This document shows, in pieces, positions 1 to 9,159 of a DNA stretch of 64,000 nucleotides (its first letter is position 1; each line of letters starts with the position of its first letter). The notes below the pieces were generated by a model, which was not told the origin of the DNA, did no database searches, and was given only the letters and a program-made list of their open reading frames with translations. Origin of the DNA: Ralstonia pickettii DTP0602 (GTDB taxonomy: Bacteria > Pseudomonadota > Gammaproteobacteria > Burkholderiales > Burkholderiaceae); the NCBI GenBank assembly GCA_000471925.1, contig CP006667.1, positions 434,001 to 498,000 on the forward strand, written 5' to 3'. The position numbers were made by a program, and so were the translations under genes.

Positions 1-1
1 G

Positions 2-1006
2 GTGCTGAAGAAGTTCGCCAGGAAGCAGACCGCGCATCCGCCCGCGACCGTGGGCAAGCCGCCGGTGCGCGAGCAGGTGATCCACTTCATTAACAAGAAG
101 ATGCCGGGCAACCTGCCCAAGAAGACCGCGCGCGCACTGCTCGATATCGAGGACAACGAGATCGTGCCGATCATCCGCGACCCGAAGGCGACCACGCCGG
201 AATCGGAAGCGGTGTTCTACTTTCCGGGCTGCGGCTCGGAGCGGCTGTTCTCGCAGGTCGGGCTGGCCACGCAGGCGATGCTGTGGCACGTCGGTGTGCA
301 GACCGTGCTGCCGCCTGGCTACCTGTGCTGCGGCTATCCGCAGCGCGGCAACGGCCAGTACGACAAGGCCGAGAAGATCGTCACCGACAACCGCGTGCTG
401 TTCCACCGCGTGGCCAACACGCTTAACTACCTCGACATCAAGACCGTGGTGGTCAGCTGCGGCACCTGCTACGACCAGCTCGCCGGGTATGAATTCGACA
501 AGATCTTCCCGGGCTGCCGCATCATCGACATCCACGAATACCTGCTCGAGAAGGGCGTGAAGCTGGAAGGCGTGACCGGTACGCGCTACATGTACCACGA
601 TCCCTGCCACACCCCGATCAAGACCATGGACCCGACCAAGCTGGTCAACGACCTGATGGGCGGGAACACCGGTCTGGGCAAGATCGAGAAGAACGAGCGC
701 TGCTGCGGCGAGTCCGGCACGCTGGCGGTGACGCGTCCGGACATCTCGACGCAGGTCCGCTTCCGCAAGGAAGAGGAGATGACCAAGGGCGCCGACAAGC
801 TGCGCGCCGACGGCTTCACTGGCGACGTCAAGATCCTGACCAGCTGCCCGTCCTGCCTGCAGGGGCTTTCGCGCTACAACGAAGATGCTTCGGTGCAGGC
901 GGATTACATCGTGATCGAGATGGCCAAGCACCTGCTGGGCGAGAACTGGATGCCCGAGTACGTGGCCAAGGCCAATGCGGGTGGCATCGAGCGGGTGCTG
1001 GTGTAA
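2..1006 (+). CDS. FAD/Fe-S oxidoreductase with two CCG domains, C-terminal part (5' end outside window)
   Basis: Only the last 334 residues are present; the reading frame is open to the left edge, so the start lies before the window. Two cysteine-rich CCG modules are visible. The first has C77, CCG at 109-111 and C153-x-x-C156. The second has DPCH at 200-203, CCG at 234-236 and C282-x-x-C285. Such tandem modules bind Fe-S clusters or disulfide electron acceptors in GlpC, HdrB and the glycolate oxidase iron-sulfur subunit. From memory, Burkholderiales carry a very large protein that joins an FAD-linked oxidase domain to ferredoxin and CCG modules, and this tail probably belongs to it. The substrate cannot be told from this part. 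Confidence 0.8.
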   Translation: MLKKFARKQTAHPPATVGKPPVREQVIHFINKKMPGNLPKKTARALLDIEDNEIVPIIRDPKATTPESEAVFYFPGCGSERLFSQVGLATQAMLWHVGVQTVLPPGYLCCGYPQRGNGQYDKAEKIVTDNRVLFHRVANTLNYLDIKTVVVSCGTCYDQLAGYEFDKIFPGCRIIDIHEYLLEKGVKLEGVTGTRYMYHDPCHTPIKTMDPTKLVNDLMGGNTGLGKIEKNERCCGESGTLAVTRPDISTQVRFRKEEEMTKGADKLRADGFTGDVKILTSCPSCLQGLSRYNEDASVQADYIVIEMAKHLLGENWMPEYVAKANAGGIERVLV

Positions 1007-1015
1007 GTCGCGACG

Positions 1016-1453
1016 ATGGCGCGTTCTGCTAACTGCCCGCTCTGCCAGACCGACGGCGGCGAACTGGTCTGGATGGGCGACCGCGCCCGGCTGATCCTGG
1101 TCGAGCATGACCGCTTCCCGGGCTTCTGCCGCATCGTCTGGAACGATCACGTGGCCGAGCTCAGCGACCTGGACGATGCCGACCAGGCCTGGCTGATGCG
1201 GCTGGTGGCGCGCGTGGAGCGGGTGGTGCGCGAGGTGATGACGCCGGACAAGGTCAACCTGGCCGCCTTCGGCAACATGGTGCCGCACCTGCACTGGCAT
1301 ATCATCCCGCGCTATCGCTGGGACACGCATTTCCCTGAGGCGATCTGGGCTGCGCCGCAACGCGCGGCGGATGCCGTGCGCGTGCAGGAGCTGGCCAGCC
1401 GGCTGCCCGCGCTGCGTACGGCACTTTCGCTGCTTGAATCGGATGATGCCTGA
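1016..1453 (+). CDS. HIT family protein (histidine triad nucleotide-binding hydrolase)
   Basis: A 145-residue protein with the histidine triad signature HLHWH at residues 91-95, preceded by the conserved NMVPH stretch. HIT proteins hydrolyse or transfer nucleoside monophosphates (AMP-lysine, Ap4A and similar). A CPLC pair at residues 7-10 may bind a metal, as in some HIT subfamilies. The ATG lies 9 bases after the stop of the upstream oxidoreductase gene, so the two are probably cotranscribed. The length is normal for the family. The physiological substrate is unknown. Confidence 0.9.
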   Translation: MARSANCPLCQTDGGELVWMGDRARLILVEHDRFPGFCRIVWNDHVAELSDLDDADQAWLMRLVARVERVVREVMTPDKVNLAAFGNMVPHLHWHIIPRYRWDTHFPEAIWAAPQRAADAVRVQELASRLPALRTALSLLESDDA

Positions 1454-1577
1454 GGCTTGACGCGGAACCCGCGCCTGCCCGCAACCGTCTGACTGCTGTC
1501 GCAGCCGTGGCCAGCCGCCGCGGCATCCAGAACAACAAGCCCGGCCCGCATCCGCTGGCGGGCCAAGAGCTGCCGCT

Positions 1578-3446
1578 ATGTCCTCGACCACCCCGACTTC
1601 CGTCACCGTACCGGGCCCGGCCGTCCCTGCCAGGGCCCTCAAGATCCAGAGCCGGCTGCGCATGGCCGCGACCTGGGCGTTGATCAAGCCCTACTGGAAA
1701 TCCGAAGACCGCGTGGCGGGCCTTGGCCTGCTCACCCTGGTGATCGCGCTGAACCTGGGCATCGTCTATATCAACGTGCTGCTCAACGAGTGGAACCGCG
1801 TGTTCTACAACGCGCTGGAGCAGCGCGACTATGCCTCGTTCAAGGTCCTGCTGCTGCGTTTCTCGTGGATTGCCGGCTTCTATATCGTTGCCTACCTGTC
1901 CCGCCAGTACTACACGATGATGCTGCAGATGCGCTGGCGTACCTGGATGACCGGCCAGTTCATGGACCGGTGGCTCGGGCACCAGGCGTACTACCGCATC
2001 GAACAGACCCACACCACCGACAACCCCGACCAGCGGATCGCGGACGACCTGCGCCTGTTCACCGACGGTGGCCTGTCGCTGTCGCTGGGACTTCTCAACT
2101 CGGTGGTGACGCTGATCTCCTTCGTCGGCATCCTGTGGACATTGTCGGGGCCGATCAGTTTTGCGCTGGGTGGCAGCGAGCTGATGATCCCGGGCTACAT
2201 GGTCTGGTTTGCGGCAGGCTACGCCGTGGTCGGATCGCTGGTCGCGCACTTCGTCGGGCGTCCGCTGATCGGCCTGAACTTCCAGCAGGAACAGTACGAG
2301 GCGGATTTCCGTTTCACGCTGGTGCGGCTGCGCGAGAACAGCGAGCCCGTGGCGCTGTACCGCGGCGAGCCGACCGAGAAGGCAGGGCTGCGCGCACGCT
2401 TCGACCGCATCCGCGCCAACTGGAACCAGCTGATGCTGTACACGCGGCGCCTTAACTTCGTCAGCTCCGGCTATGCCCAGTTCGCCATCATCTTCCCGAT
2501 CCTGGTGGCCGCGCCGCGCTACTTCGCCGGCAAGATGACGCTGGGCGGGCTGATGCAGATCAGCTCCGCCTTCGGCCAGGTGCAGGGCGCGCTGTCCTGG
2601 TTCGTCGACAGCTACGCCACGCTGGTGGGCTGGAAGGCGGCGGCCAACCGCCTGATCGATTTCCAGGAAGCGATCCGCGTGGCCGAGCGCCAGGACCTGG
2701 CGCCGGGCGGCACGCGCGATATCGAGGTGGTGCACACCGGCAAGCCGCAGGACGGCATCACCATCGACGGCCTCGCCCTGGCGTTGCCGGTGCGGGCGGC
2801 GCGCGGCGCGGCCGTGGGCCAGCGGCCGCTGGTGGCGCCGTTCTCGCTGTCGGTGGCGCCGGGCGAGCGCTGGCTGGTCAGCGGCCCGTCGGGCTGCGGC
2901 AAGAGCGTGCTGTTCCGCGCGCTGGCCGGGATCTGGCCGTACGGCAGCGGCACGGTGACCATGCCCGAGGGTGCGCGCATGCTGTTCCTGCCGCAGCGCA
3001 GCTACCTGCCGATTGGCACGCTGGCCGATGCGCTGGCCTACCCGGACGCCGGCACCGCGCACGACAAGGAAGCGCTGCAGGTGGCGCTGCGCCAGGCGCG
3101 GCTGGCCGCGCTGGTGGACCAGCTCGACGTGTTCGACAACTGGTCGCTGCGGCTGTCGCCGGGCGAGCAGCAGCGGCTGGCCTTTGCGCGCGCGCTGCTG
3201 CAGAAGCCCGACTACCTGTTCCTGGACGAGGCCACCAGCGCGCTCGACGAGGAAACCGAGGGCGCCATGTACAAGCTGATGGTGGAGTCGCTGCCCGGCG
3301 CGGCGATCATCAGCATCGCGCACCGCAGCACCGTCGCGGCTTACCACGGCCGGCGCCTGCGCTATGTGCCGCAGGATGGGGAGGCCGCCCGGGCTGCGCA
3401 AGCCGGCGAGCCTGGGGTAAGCTATCGAGTTGTATGCGAAGCGTGA
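1578..3446 (+). CDS. ABC transporter, fused permease/ATPase of the SbmA/BacA-like (YddA) type
   Basis: A 622-residue half-transporter in the inner membrane. The N-terminal half (about 30-330) holds several hydrophobic segments and matches the ABC_membrane_2 (SbmA/BacA) type. The C-terminal ATPase has Walker A GPSGCGKS at 436-443, signature LSPGEQQRLAFARALL, Walker B LFLDEATSALDEE near 550 and the switch histidine in SIAHR. It should work as a homodimer. Relatives include E. coli YddA and, more distantly, human ABCD proteins that handle acyl-CoAs; the substrate here is not known. It stands after a 124-base gap from the HIT gene, so it may have its own promoter. Confidence 0.88.
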   Translation: MSSTTPTSVTVPGPAVPARALKIQSRLRMAATWALIKPYWKSEDRVAGLGLLTLVIALNLGIVYINVLLNEWNRVFYNALEQRDYASFKVLLLRFSWIAGFYIVAYLSRQYYTMMLQMRWRTWMTGQFMDRWLGHQAYYRIEQTHTTDNPDQRIADDLRLFTDGGLSLSLGLLNSVVTLISFVGILWTLSGPISFALGGSELMIPGYMVWFAAGYAVVGSLVAHFVGRPLIGLNFQQEQYEADFRFTLVRLRENSEPVALYRGEPTEKAGLRARFDRIRANWNQLMLYTRRLNFVSSGYAQFAIIFPILVAAPRYFAGKMTLGGLMQISSAFGQVQGALSWFVDSYATLVGWKAAANRLIDFQEAIRVAERQDLAPGGTRDIEVVHTGKPQDGITIDGLALALPVRAARGAAVGQRPLVAPFSLSVAPGERWLVSGPSGCGKSVLFRALAGIWPYGSGTVTMPEGARMLFLPQRSYLPIGTLADALAYPDAGTAHDKEALQVALRQARLAALVDQLDVFDNWSLRLSPGEQQRLAFARALLQKPDYLFLDEATSALDEETEGAMYKLMVESLPGAAIISIAHRSTVAAYHGRRLRYVPQDGEAARAAQAGEPGVSYRVVCEA

Positions 3447-3536
3447 GGCGGCGCGGCGGCGTTCCCGGCGCCGCACCTGTCCTGTCACGCTGAAATCACC
3501 CTATCAGGAGCGCCCGTAGCACGGGCCGCGATCATC

Positions 3537-3959
3537 ATGGCAGGCCTGGACAAAGACACCCCCCATCCCACCGCGCTGACGGTCCACACGCAATCCCGCG
3601 TGCTGGAGATCGGCTTCGACAACGGCCGCAGCTTCCGGCTGCCGTTCGAGCTGCTGCGCGTGTATTCGCCGTCCGCTGAAGTCCAGGGCCACGGCCCGGG
3701 GCAGGAAGTGCTGCAGACCGGCAAGCGCGAGGTCGGCGTCGCCGCGGTCGAGCCGGTCGGCAACTACGCCATCCTGATCCGCTTTTCCGACGGCCATGAC
3801 ACCGGCATCTATTCCTGGGACCTGCTGTACCGCCTCGGCGACAACCAGGATGCGCTCTGGCAGGACTACCTGCAGCGCCTGGAAGCCGCCGGCGCGGACC
3901 GCGACACCCCGATGCCTGCCGCCGGCGCCGCCGGCGGCCACGGCTGCGGCCATCATTGA
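3537..3959 (+). CDS. DUF971 domain protein
   Basis: A 140-residue protein whose residues 8-110 match the DUF971 / gamma-butyrobetaine hydroxylase N-terminal-like fold: a short beta-rich domain with an LEIGFDNG start, an FELLRVYSPSAE segment and a DGHDTGIYSWDLLYRL segment. The C-terminus is rich in Ala/Gly and ends GHGCGHH, which could bind metal. DUF971 proteins are often found near Fe-S or ubiquinone genes, and this one lies 31 bases upstream of ubiE in the same direction. An accessory role in respiratory cofactor assembly is only an inference from context. Confidence 0.87.
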   Translation: MAGLDKDTPHPTALTVHTQSRVLEIGFDNGRSFRLPFELLRVYSPSAEVQGHGPGQEVLQTGKREVGVAAVEPVGNYAILIRFSDGHDTGIYSWDLLYRLGDNQDALWQDYLQRLEAAGADRDTPMPAAGAAGGHGCGHH

Positions 3960-3990
3960 GCCGCCCCCGACAATCCTGGAGTCTTGAGAG

Positions 3991-4722
3991 ATGAGTGAAA
4001 CCCACTTCGGGTTCGAAAAGGTCGACGAAGAGGAGAAGGCCGGCAAGGTCGCCGGCGTGTTCCATTCGGTGGCGAGCAAGTACGACGTGATGAACGACCT
4101 GATGTCGGGCGGCATGCACCGGCTCTGGAAGATGTTCACCATCGCCCAGGCGGGCGTGCGGCCCGGCCACAAGGTGCTGGACATCGCCGGCGGCACCGGC
4201 GACCTGGCCAAGGCCTTCGCGAAGCAGGCCGGCCCGACCGGGCAGGTCTGGCTGACCGATATCAACGAGTCGATGCTGCGCGTGGGCCGCGACCGGCTGT
4301 TGAACAAGGGCATCGTCACCCCGGTATGCCTGTGCGACGCCGAGCGCATCCCGTTCCCGGACAATTACTTCGACCTGGTCACGGTGGCCTTCGGCCTGCG
4401 CAACATGACGCACAAGGATGCCGCGCTGGCCGAGATGCGCCGGGTGGTCAAGCCGGGCGGCAAGGTCATGGTGCTGGAGTTCTCCAAGGTGTGGAAACCC
4501 CTGGAGAAGGCCTACGACGTCTATTCTTTCAAGGTGCTCCCCTGGTTGGGGGAGCGCGTGGCAGGGGATGCCCCCAGCTATCGCTATCTCGCGGAATCGA
4601 TCAGAATGCATCCAGACCAGGTCTCACTTGTACGCTTGATGGAACATGCCGGCCTGGATAATGTCGAATACTTCAATCTGACGGCCGGAGTGGTGGCGCT
4701 CCACGTCGGGCGGAAGTATTAG
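3991..4722 (+). CDS. ubiE: Ubiquinone/menaquinone biosynthesis C-methyltransferase UbiE
   Basis: A 243-residue SAM-dependent enzyme that methylates 2-methoxy-6-polyprenyl-1,4-benzoquinol in ubiquinone synthesis (and demethylmenaquinone in organisms that have it). Motif I reads [15 protein letters not shown] (about 62-76), and the UbiE family stretch [16 protein letters not shown] is present near residue 132. The N-terminus [17 protein letters not shown] is typical. A GGAG-like ribosome site precedes the ATG. It follows the DUF971 gene by 31 bases and heads a cluster with ubiJ and ubiB, as in E. coli ubiE-ubiJ-ubiB, though here a Tim44-like gene is interposed. Confidence 0.97.
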   Translation: MSETHFGFEKVDEEEKAGKVAGVFHSVASKYDVMNDLMSGGMHRLWKMFTIAQAGVRPGHKVLDIAGGTGDLAKAFAKQAGPTGQVWLTDINESMLRVGRDRLLNKGIVTPVCLCDAERIPFPDNYFDLVTVAFGLRNMTHKDAALAEMRRVVKPGGKVMVLEFSKVWKPLEKAYDVYSFKVLPWLGERVAGDAPSYRYLAESIRMHPDQVSLVRLMEHAGLDNVEYFNLTAGVVALHVGRKY

Positions 4723-4786
4723 AAAGAACTTGAAATCGCCATGCCTCGCCCCAAGATAGGGTGAAACTGACAGGGGATAACAGAAT

Positions 4787-5764
4787 ATGTCGTCAATTCG
4801 TGGGAAGTTCCTGGTGGGGTCGCTGATTACCGCGATTGCCTTGGGAGTGATGTTCGACGCCAATGCCAAGCGCATGGGCGGTTCGCGCAGCATCGGGAAG
4901 CAATCTGAGTCGGTCACGCAGCGCCAGCAGGCGCCGCAGCCCACTTCGCCGACCCAGCAGGCGCAGCAGCCCGCACAACAGGCAGCTCCGGCAACGGCCG
5001 GCGCAGCCGGCGCGGCCGCGGCCGCGGCGCCCAAGCGCAACTGGGGCGGCATCCTGGGCGGCATCGCCGCCGGCCTGGGTATTGGCTGGCTGCTGTCGCA
5101 CTTTGGCCTGGGCGGCGCGGCGCTGAGCTTCCTGTCCAACCTGATCCTGATCGCGCTGGTCGCGTTCGCCGCGATCTGGCTGATCCGCAAGTTCCGCGGC
5201 GGCAGCAAGCGCACCCAGCAGCCGGCCTTCGCTGGTGCCGGTAACGCCCCGAACCTGGGCCGCAACGCCGAGCCCATGCTCCGTGAGCCGACGCCCGTCC
5301 CTTCGGCTAGCCCGGCCACCAACACGGTACTGCCCGCCGCGGCAGCCGCACCGCTGGCAGCCGATGCCGTGGCCCAGCAGCCGTGGGGCGTGCCGGCCGA
5401 CTTCGACACCGAAGCCTTCATGCGCAACGCCAAGGTCCACTTCGTGCGACTGCAGGCCGCGTGGGACGCCGGCAACCTGGAGGACATCCGCGAGTTCACC
5501 ACGCCGGAAATGTTCGCCGAGATCAAGATGGACCTGGCCGAGCGCGGCGCCGAAGTCAACAAGACCGACGTGGTCACGCTGGAAGGCCAGCTGCTCGGCA
5601 TCGAGTCGACGCCGGCCCAGCACATCGCCAGCGTGCGATTCTCGGGCATGATCCGCGAGAAGGCCGGCGAGGTGGCCCAGCCGTTCGGCGAGGTGTGGAA
5701 CCTGGCCAAGCCCGCCAGCGGTACCGGCGGCTGGCTGCTGGCCGGCATCCAGCAAGAGTCCTGA
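4787..5764 (+). CDS. Tim44-like domain membrane protein
   Basis: A 325-residue protein. It begins with a signal-like segment (about 5-27), followed by a Gln/Pro/Ala-rich linker, two hydrophobic stretches (about 87-105 and 112-133) and a C-terminal soluble domain (about 205-325) of the Tim44-like/MBA1 type with WGVPADFDTEAFMRNAKVHF. In mitochondria Tim44 tethers the import motor to the membrane; the role of the bacterial versions is not established. It sits between ubiE and ubiJ and ends before a clear terminator, so it is transcribed with or after ubiE. The family call is firm, the function open. Confidence 0.87.
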   Translation: MSSIRGKFLVGSLITAIALGVMFDANAKRMGGSRSIGKQSESVTQRQQAPQPTSPTQQAQQPAQQAAPATAGAAGAAAAAAPKRNWGGILGGIAAGLGIGWLLSHFGLGGAALSFLSNLILIALVAFAAIWLIRKFRGGSKRTQQPAFAGAGNAPNLGRNAEPMLREPTPVPSASPATNTVLPAAAAAPLAADAVAQQPWGVPADFDTEAFMRNAKVHFVRLQAAWDAGNLEDIREFTTPEMFAEIKMDLAERGAEVNKTDVVTLEGQLLGIESTPAQHIASVRFSGMIREKAGEVAQPFGEVWNLAKPASGTGGWLLAGIQQES

Positions 5765-5813
5765 TGCCGCACCCCCCGGGCGATGATGCGCCGGGGGGAG
5801 TAGCTTAGAATGG

Positions 5814-5842
5814 AGGCCCACGTGAAAGCGTGGGCCTTTTTG
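5814..5842 (+). terminator. Rho-independent terminator after the Tim44-like gene
   Basis: Stem GGCCCACG / CGTGGGCC (5815-5822 with 5829-5836), loop TGAAAG, then TTTTT. A second GC-rich hairpin (CCCCCCGG ... CCGGGGGG, about 5772-5798) lies just upstream. It separates the Tim44-like gene from ubiJ. Confidence 0.88.
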
Positions 5843-5898
5843 TTTGGGACGCCCGACGTGCAGCGTCGCTGCCCGTCTGCCAGCCAACCCACGCCACC

Positions 5899-6570
5899 AT
5901 GAACACTCTGCCTACCGCCCTGGCCACGCCCGCCGTCTCGGCGCTGAACCACCTGCTCGAGCAGGAGCCGTGGGCCCGCAACCAGCTGGCGCCGTTTGCC
6001 GGGCGCGTGATCCGTTTCGATGCGGCCGCCTTCGTGCTGTCGCTGAAAGTCACCGAGCACGGCTGCACGGAAATGGCGCCCGAGGTCGAAGCGCCCGCGG
6101 TGACGCTGCGCGTGCCATTGCAGCAGTGGCCGCTGGTGGCCGCCGATGTGGCCGAAGGCGGGCAGGCCGCCGCCATGCGCCACGTGCGCATCGAGGGCGA
6201 TGCCGAACTGGCCAACACCGTGTCGACGCTGGCGCGCAACGTGCGCTGGGACGCCGCCGAGGACCTGTCGCGCGCGTTGCGCGGCATCCTGGGCGGGCCC
6301 GTCAGCGACAGCGTGGCGCAACGCGTGGTCGACGGCGCGCGCCAGGTGCATGAGCAGGCCACGCGCGTGGGCCGCGCGCTGGTGGACAACGTCACCGACT
6401 ACCTGCTGGACGAGCATCCGACGCTGGTGCGGCATGCCGCGCTGGAGGAATTCGGCACCGAGGTGGGCCGGGTTCGCGACAGCCTGGCCCGGCTCGAGAA
6501 ACGGCTGGAGCGCCTGGAGCGCGGCGGCCCGGCCGGCCAGGCCACCAGGCTGCCGTCCCCGCACCGCTGA
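5899..6570 (+). CDS. ubiJ: Ubiquinone biosynthesis accessory factor UbiJ (SCP2 domain)
   Basis: A 223-residue protein from the ATG at 5899; the open frame continues upstream but that part overlaps the terminator and looks non-coding. The N-terminal part (about 10-110) is an SCP2-type lipid-binding domain, and the C-terminal end is a charged helix (LARLEKRLERLERGG) suited to coiled-coil contacts. E. coli UbiJ is a non-catalytic member of the soluble Ubi complex that binds ubiquinone intermediates. The position directly upstream of ubiB matches the enterobacterial ubiE-ubiJ-ubiB order. Sequence identity of this family is low, so context carries weight in the call. Confidence 0.85.
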   Translation: MNTLPTALATPAVSALNHLLEQEPWARNQLAPFAGRVIRFDAAAFVLSLKVTEHGCTEMAPEVEAPAVTLRVPLQQWPLVAADVAEGGQAAAMRHVRIEGDAELANTVSTLARNVRWDAAEDLSRALRGILGGPVSDSVAQRVVDGARQVHEQATRVGRALVDNVTDYLLDEHPTLVRHAALEEFGTEVGRVRDSLARLEKRLERLERGGPAGQATRLPSPHR

Positions 6571-6638
6571 GCGGGCTGCGCCCGCGTATCCATCAACCCA
6601 CAACGTGACTGCCCGCCCGGCCTCGTGAAGACTCCCGA

Positions 6639-8216
6639 ATGACCCGCCTCCTGCGCCTTGGCAAGATTCTCTTCGTCATCCTTTACTACGGCCTGGACGA
6701 GCTGGTGCTCTCCGGCTTCCGCAGCCGCCGGATCCGCTTCCTGGTGCGCGTCATCACCATCGGCCGCAAGCTCGACGTGCCGCGCGGCGTGCGGCTGCGG
6801 CTGGCGCTGACGCGGCTGGGCCCGATCTTCGTCAAGTTCGGCCAGGTGTTGTCGACCCGGCGCGACCTGATGCCGCCGGATATCGCCGACGAACTGGCCA
6901 AGCTGCAGGACCAGGTGCCGCCGTTCGATTCGGTGGTGGCGGTGAAGATCATCGAACGCGCGCTGGGGCGCCCGCTTAACGAATTGTTCGAAACCTTCGA
7001 GCACCAGCCGGTGGCCAGCGCCTCGATCGCACAGGTCCACTTCGCCACGCTCAAGGGCGGCCCCAGCCACGGCCGCGAAGTTGCGGTGAAGGTGCTGCGC
7101 CCCGGCATGTTGCCGGTGATCGACAGCGACCTGGCGCTGATGCGCGACATGGCGACCTGGCTGGAACGCTTCTGGGCCGACGGCAAGCGCCTCAAGCCGC
7201 GCGAGGTGGTGGCCGAGTTCGACAAGTACCTGCACGACGAACTCGACCTGATGATCGAGGCGGCCAACGCCAGCCAGCTGCGCCGCAACTTTTCCGACAC
7301 CAGCCTGCTGCTGGTGCCCGAGGTGTTCTGGGACTGGTGCAGCAGCACCGTGTTCGTGATGGAGCGCATGCACGGCATCCCGATCTCGCGCACCGAATCG
7401 CTGAAGGCCGCGGGCGTCGACATGGACCTGCTGGCGGAAGAGGGCGTCGAGATCTTCTTCACCCAGGTGTTCCGCGATGGCTTCTTCCATGCCGACATGC
7501 ACCCGGGCAACATCCTGGTGTCGGTGCAGCCCGAGACCTTCGGCCGCTATATCGCGCTGGACTTCGGTATCGTCGGCGCGCTGTCCGAGTTCGACAAGAA
7601 CTACCTGGCGCAGAACTTCATCGCCTTCTTCCGGCGCGACTACCACCGCGTGGCGCTGCTGCACGTGGAGTCCGGCTGGGTGCCGCCCGAGACCCGCGTC
7701 GAAGAGCTGGAAAGCGCGGTGCGGGCCTGCTGCGAGCCGTACTTCGACAAGCCGCTCAAGGAAATCTCGCTGGGCATGGTGCTGATGCGCCTGTTCCAGA
7801 CCTCGCGCCGCTTCAATGTCGAGATCCAGCCGCAACTGGTGCTGCTGCAGAAGACGCTGCTCAATATCGAAGGGCTGGGCCGCCAGCTCAACCCCGACCT
7901 GGACTTGTGGAAGACCGCCAAGCCCTTCCTGGAACGCTGGATGCACGAGCAGGTGGGCTGGAAGGGCGCGTGGGAACGGGTCCAGGTGGAGGCGCCCCTG
8001 TGGGCCAAGATGCTGCCCGACTTCCCGCGCCTGGCGCACCAGTTCCTGGAGCGGCGCGCGCTGACCAGCAACGGCGAGCAGGACAAGCTGCTGGCGATGC
8101 TGGTCCTGGAGCAGCGCCGCACCAACCGGTTGATCGGCACCACGCTGCTGCTGGTGGGCGGCTTTGTCGCCGGCATCGTGCTGACGCATGTGCTGGCCTG
8201 GGCCGGGTACTGGTAG
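6639..8216 (+). CDS. ubiB: Ubiquinone biosynthesis protein UbiB (atypical kinase/ATPase)
   Basis: A 525-residue member of the ABC1/ADCK/UbiB family. It has the [15 protein letters not shown] motif near 66-80 characteristic of the KxGQ domain, the alanine-rich nucleotide loop ASIAQVHFA, catalytic-loop HADMHPGN starting at residue 284, and the metal-binding DFG near 309. The last about 25 residues are a hydrophobic anchor ([19 protein letters not shown]). UbiB-type proteins support coenzyme Q assembly through ATPase activity at the inner membrane; their exact reaction is not settled. It follows ubiJ by 68 bases and precedes the methyltransferase gene by 38 bases. Confidence 0.96.
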   Translation: MTRLLRLGKILFVILYYGLDELVLSGFRSRRIRFLVRVITIGRKLDVPRGVRLRLALTRLGPIFVKFGQVLSTRRDLMPPDIADELAKLQDQVPPFDSVVAVKIIERALGRPLNELFETFEHQPVASASIAQVHFATLKGGPSHGREVAVKVLRPGMLPVIDSDLALMRDMATWLERFWADGKRLKPREVVAEFDKYLHDELDLMIEAANASQLRRNFSDTSLLLVPEVFWDWCSSTVFVMERMHGIPISRTESLKAAGVDMDLLAEEGVEIFFTQVFRDGFFHADMHPGNILVSVQPETFGRYIALDFGIVGALSEFDKNYLAQNFIAFFRRDYHRVALLHVESGWVPPETRVEELESAVRACCEPYFDKPLKEISLGMVLMRLFQTSRRFNVEIQPQLVLLQKTLLNIEGLGRQLNPDLDLWKTAKPFLERWMHEQVGWKGAWERVQVEAPLWAKMLPDFPRLAHQFLERRALTSNGEQDKLLAMLVLEQRRTNRLIGTTLLLVGGFVAGIVLTHVLAWAGYW

Positions 8217-8254
8217 ACCCGCGGCAGGCATTGATTGACCGAACAGAGGAGACC

Positions 8255-8875
8255 ATGACCGATCCCGCCAAGCCGGCACCCCAGTTCGCCACCCGCAACG
8301 CCGCCGATCCCGCCTTCTGGGACGAGCGCTTCGAACAGGGCTTCACGCCCTGGGACCTGGGCGGCGTGCCCGAGGAATTCCGCCAGTTTATCGATAGCCG
8401 AGCGCCTTGCCCCACGCTGGTGCCCGGCTGCGGCAACGGCTGGGAGGCCGCCTGGCTGTTCGAGCGCGGCTGGCCGGTGACGGCGATCGACTTCTCGCCG
8501 CAGGCGGTGGCCTCGGCCCGGCGGGCGCTGGGTGCCGCCGGCGAGGTGGTGCAGCAGGGGGATTTCTTCACCTTCACGCCGCAGCCACCGTGCCAGCTGG
8601 TCTACGAGCGCGCCTTCCTGTGCGCGCTGCCGCCGGCGATGCGTGCCGCCTATGCCGCCCGGGTGGCCGAATTGCTGCCGCCGGGCGGGCTGCTGGCCGG
8701 CTACTTCTACCTGGGCGAAATCCAGGGCGGGCCACCCTTCGCGATGCCGGCGGCCGAGCTGGACGCGCTGCTGGCGCCGGCCTTCGGGCGCATCGAGGAC
8801 CAGCCCTCGGCCGCGCCGCTGCCGGTCTTCCAGGGGCAGGAGCGCTGGCAGGTCTGGCGCCGGCTGGCCGGCTGA
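8255..8875 (+). CDS. SAM-dependent methyltransferase of the thiopurine S-methyltransferase (TPMT)-like type
   Basis: A 206-residue protein starting at the ATG of 8255, which follows an AGAGGAGA ribosome site; a much longer open frame to the left is a shadow of ubiB. The N-terminal WDERFEQGFTPWDLGG stretch and LVPGCGNGWEAAWLFERGW (SAM motif I) are characteristic of TPMT and related thiol or halide methyltransferases. An acidic residue follows in VTAIDFSPQAV. The family acts on thiols, thiopurines, tellurite/selenite or halides; the substrate cannot be set from sequence. It is the last gene of the ubi block. Confidence 0.87.
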   Translation: MTDPAKPAPQFATRNAADPAFWDERFEQGFTPWDLGGVPEEFRQFIDSRAPCPTLVPGCGNGWEAAWLFERGWPVTAIDFSPQAVASARRALGAAGEVVQQGDFFTFTPQPPCQLVYERAFLCALPPAMRAAYAARVAELLPPGGLLAGYFYLGEIQGGPPFAMPAAELDALLAPAFGRIEDQPSAAPLPVFQGQERWQVWRRLAG

Positions 8876-8972
8876 GCGGGTCCGCCGGCCAGCCCTTGTG
8901 GCGGCAGCGATGCATCGCGTGGCGCATTTGCGCCATCGGGGAATTTTTTTCGCCCACGCTGGTCTGCGTCGC

Positions 8973-8978
8973 TATAAT
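8973..8978 (+). promoter_or_regulatory. Candidate -10 element (TATAAT) in the gap before the symporter gene
   Basis: A perfect TATAAT at 8973-8978 in the 284-base gap between the methyltransferase and the symporter. The -35 region is weak (TTCGCC, 18-base spacing). It would give a leader of about 175 bases. No other clear feature is seen in the gap. Confidence 0.4.
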
Positions 8979-9159
8979 CCGCGTTTTGATTCGGCTACGA
9001 CCGCAGGCCCGGCCGCGTTATCCGCCCCCAGCGCGGGAACGCCAAGCAGCTCTTTATGCGGCCCCGACCGATGAATTGGACTCCGGGCAGATGTATACCC
9101 ATGCGCCGCCCGGCATTCGGTTTTTCGCCACAAGGGCACTTTCTGCATAGGGCAGCGGC

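Noticed and set aside
7337..8254. N-terminal extension of the TPMT-like methyltransferase
   Set aside because: The frame is open but lies inside ubiB in another frame, and the sequence is Arg/Ala/Gly-rich without similarity to the family; the good ribosome site at 8244 supports ATG 8255.
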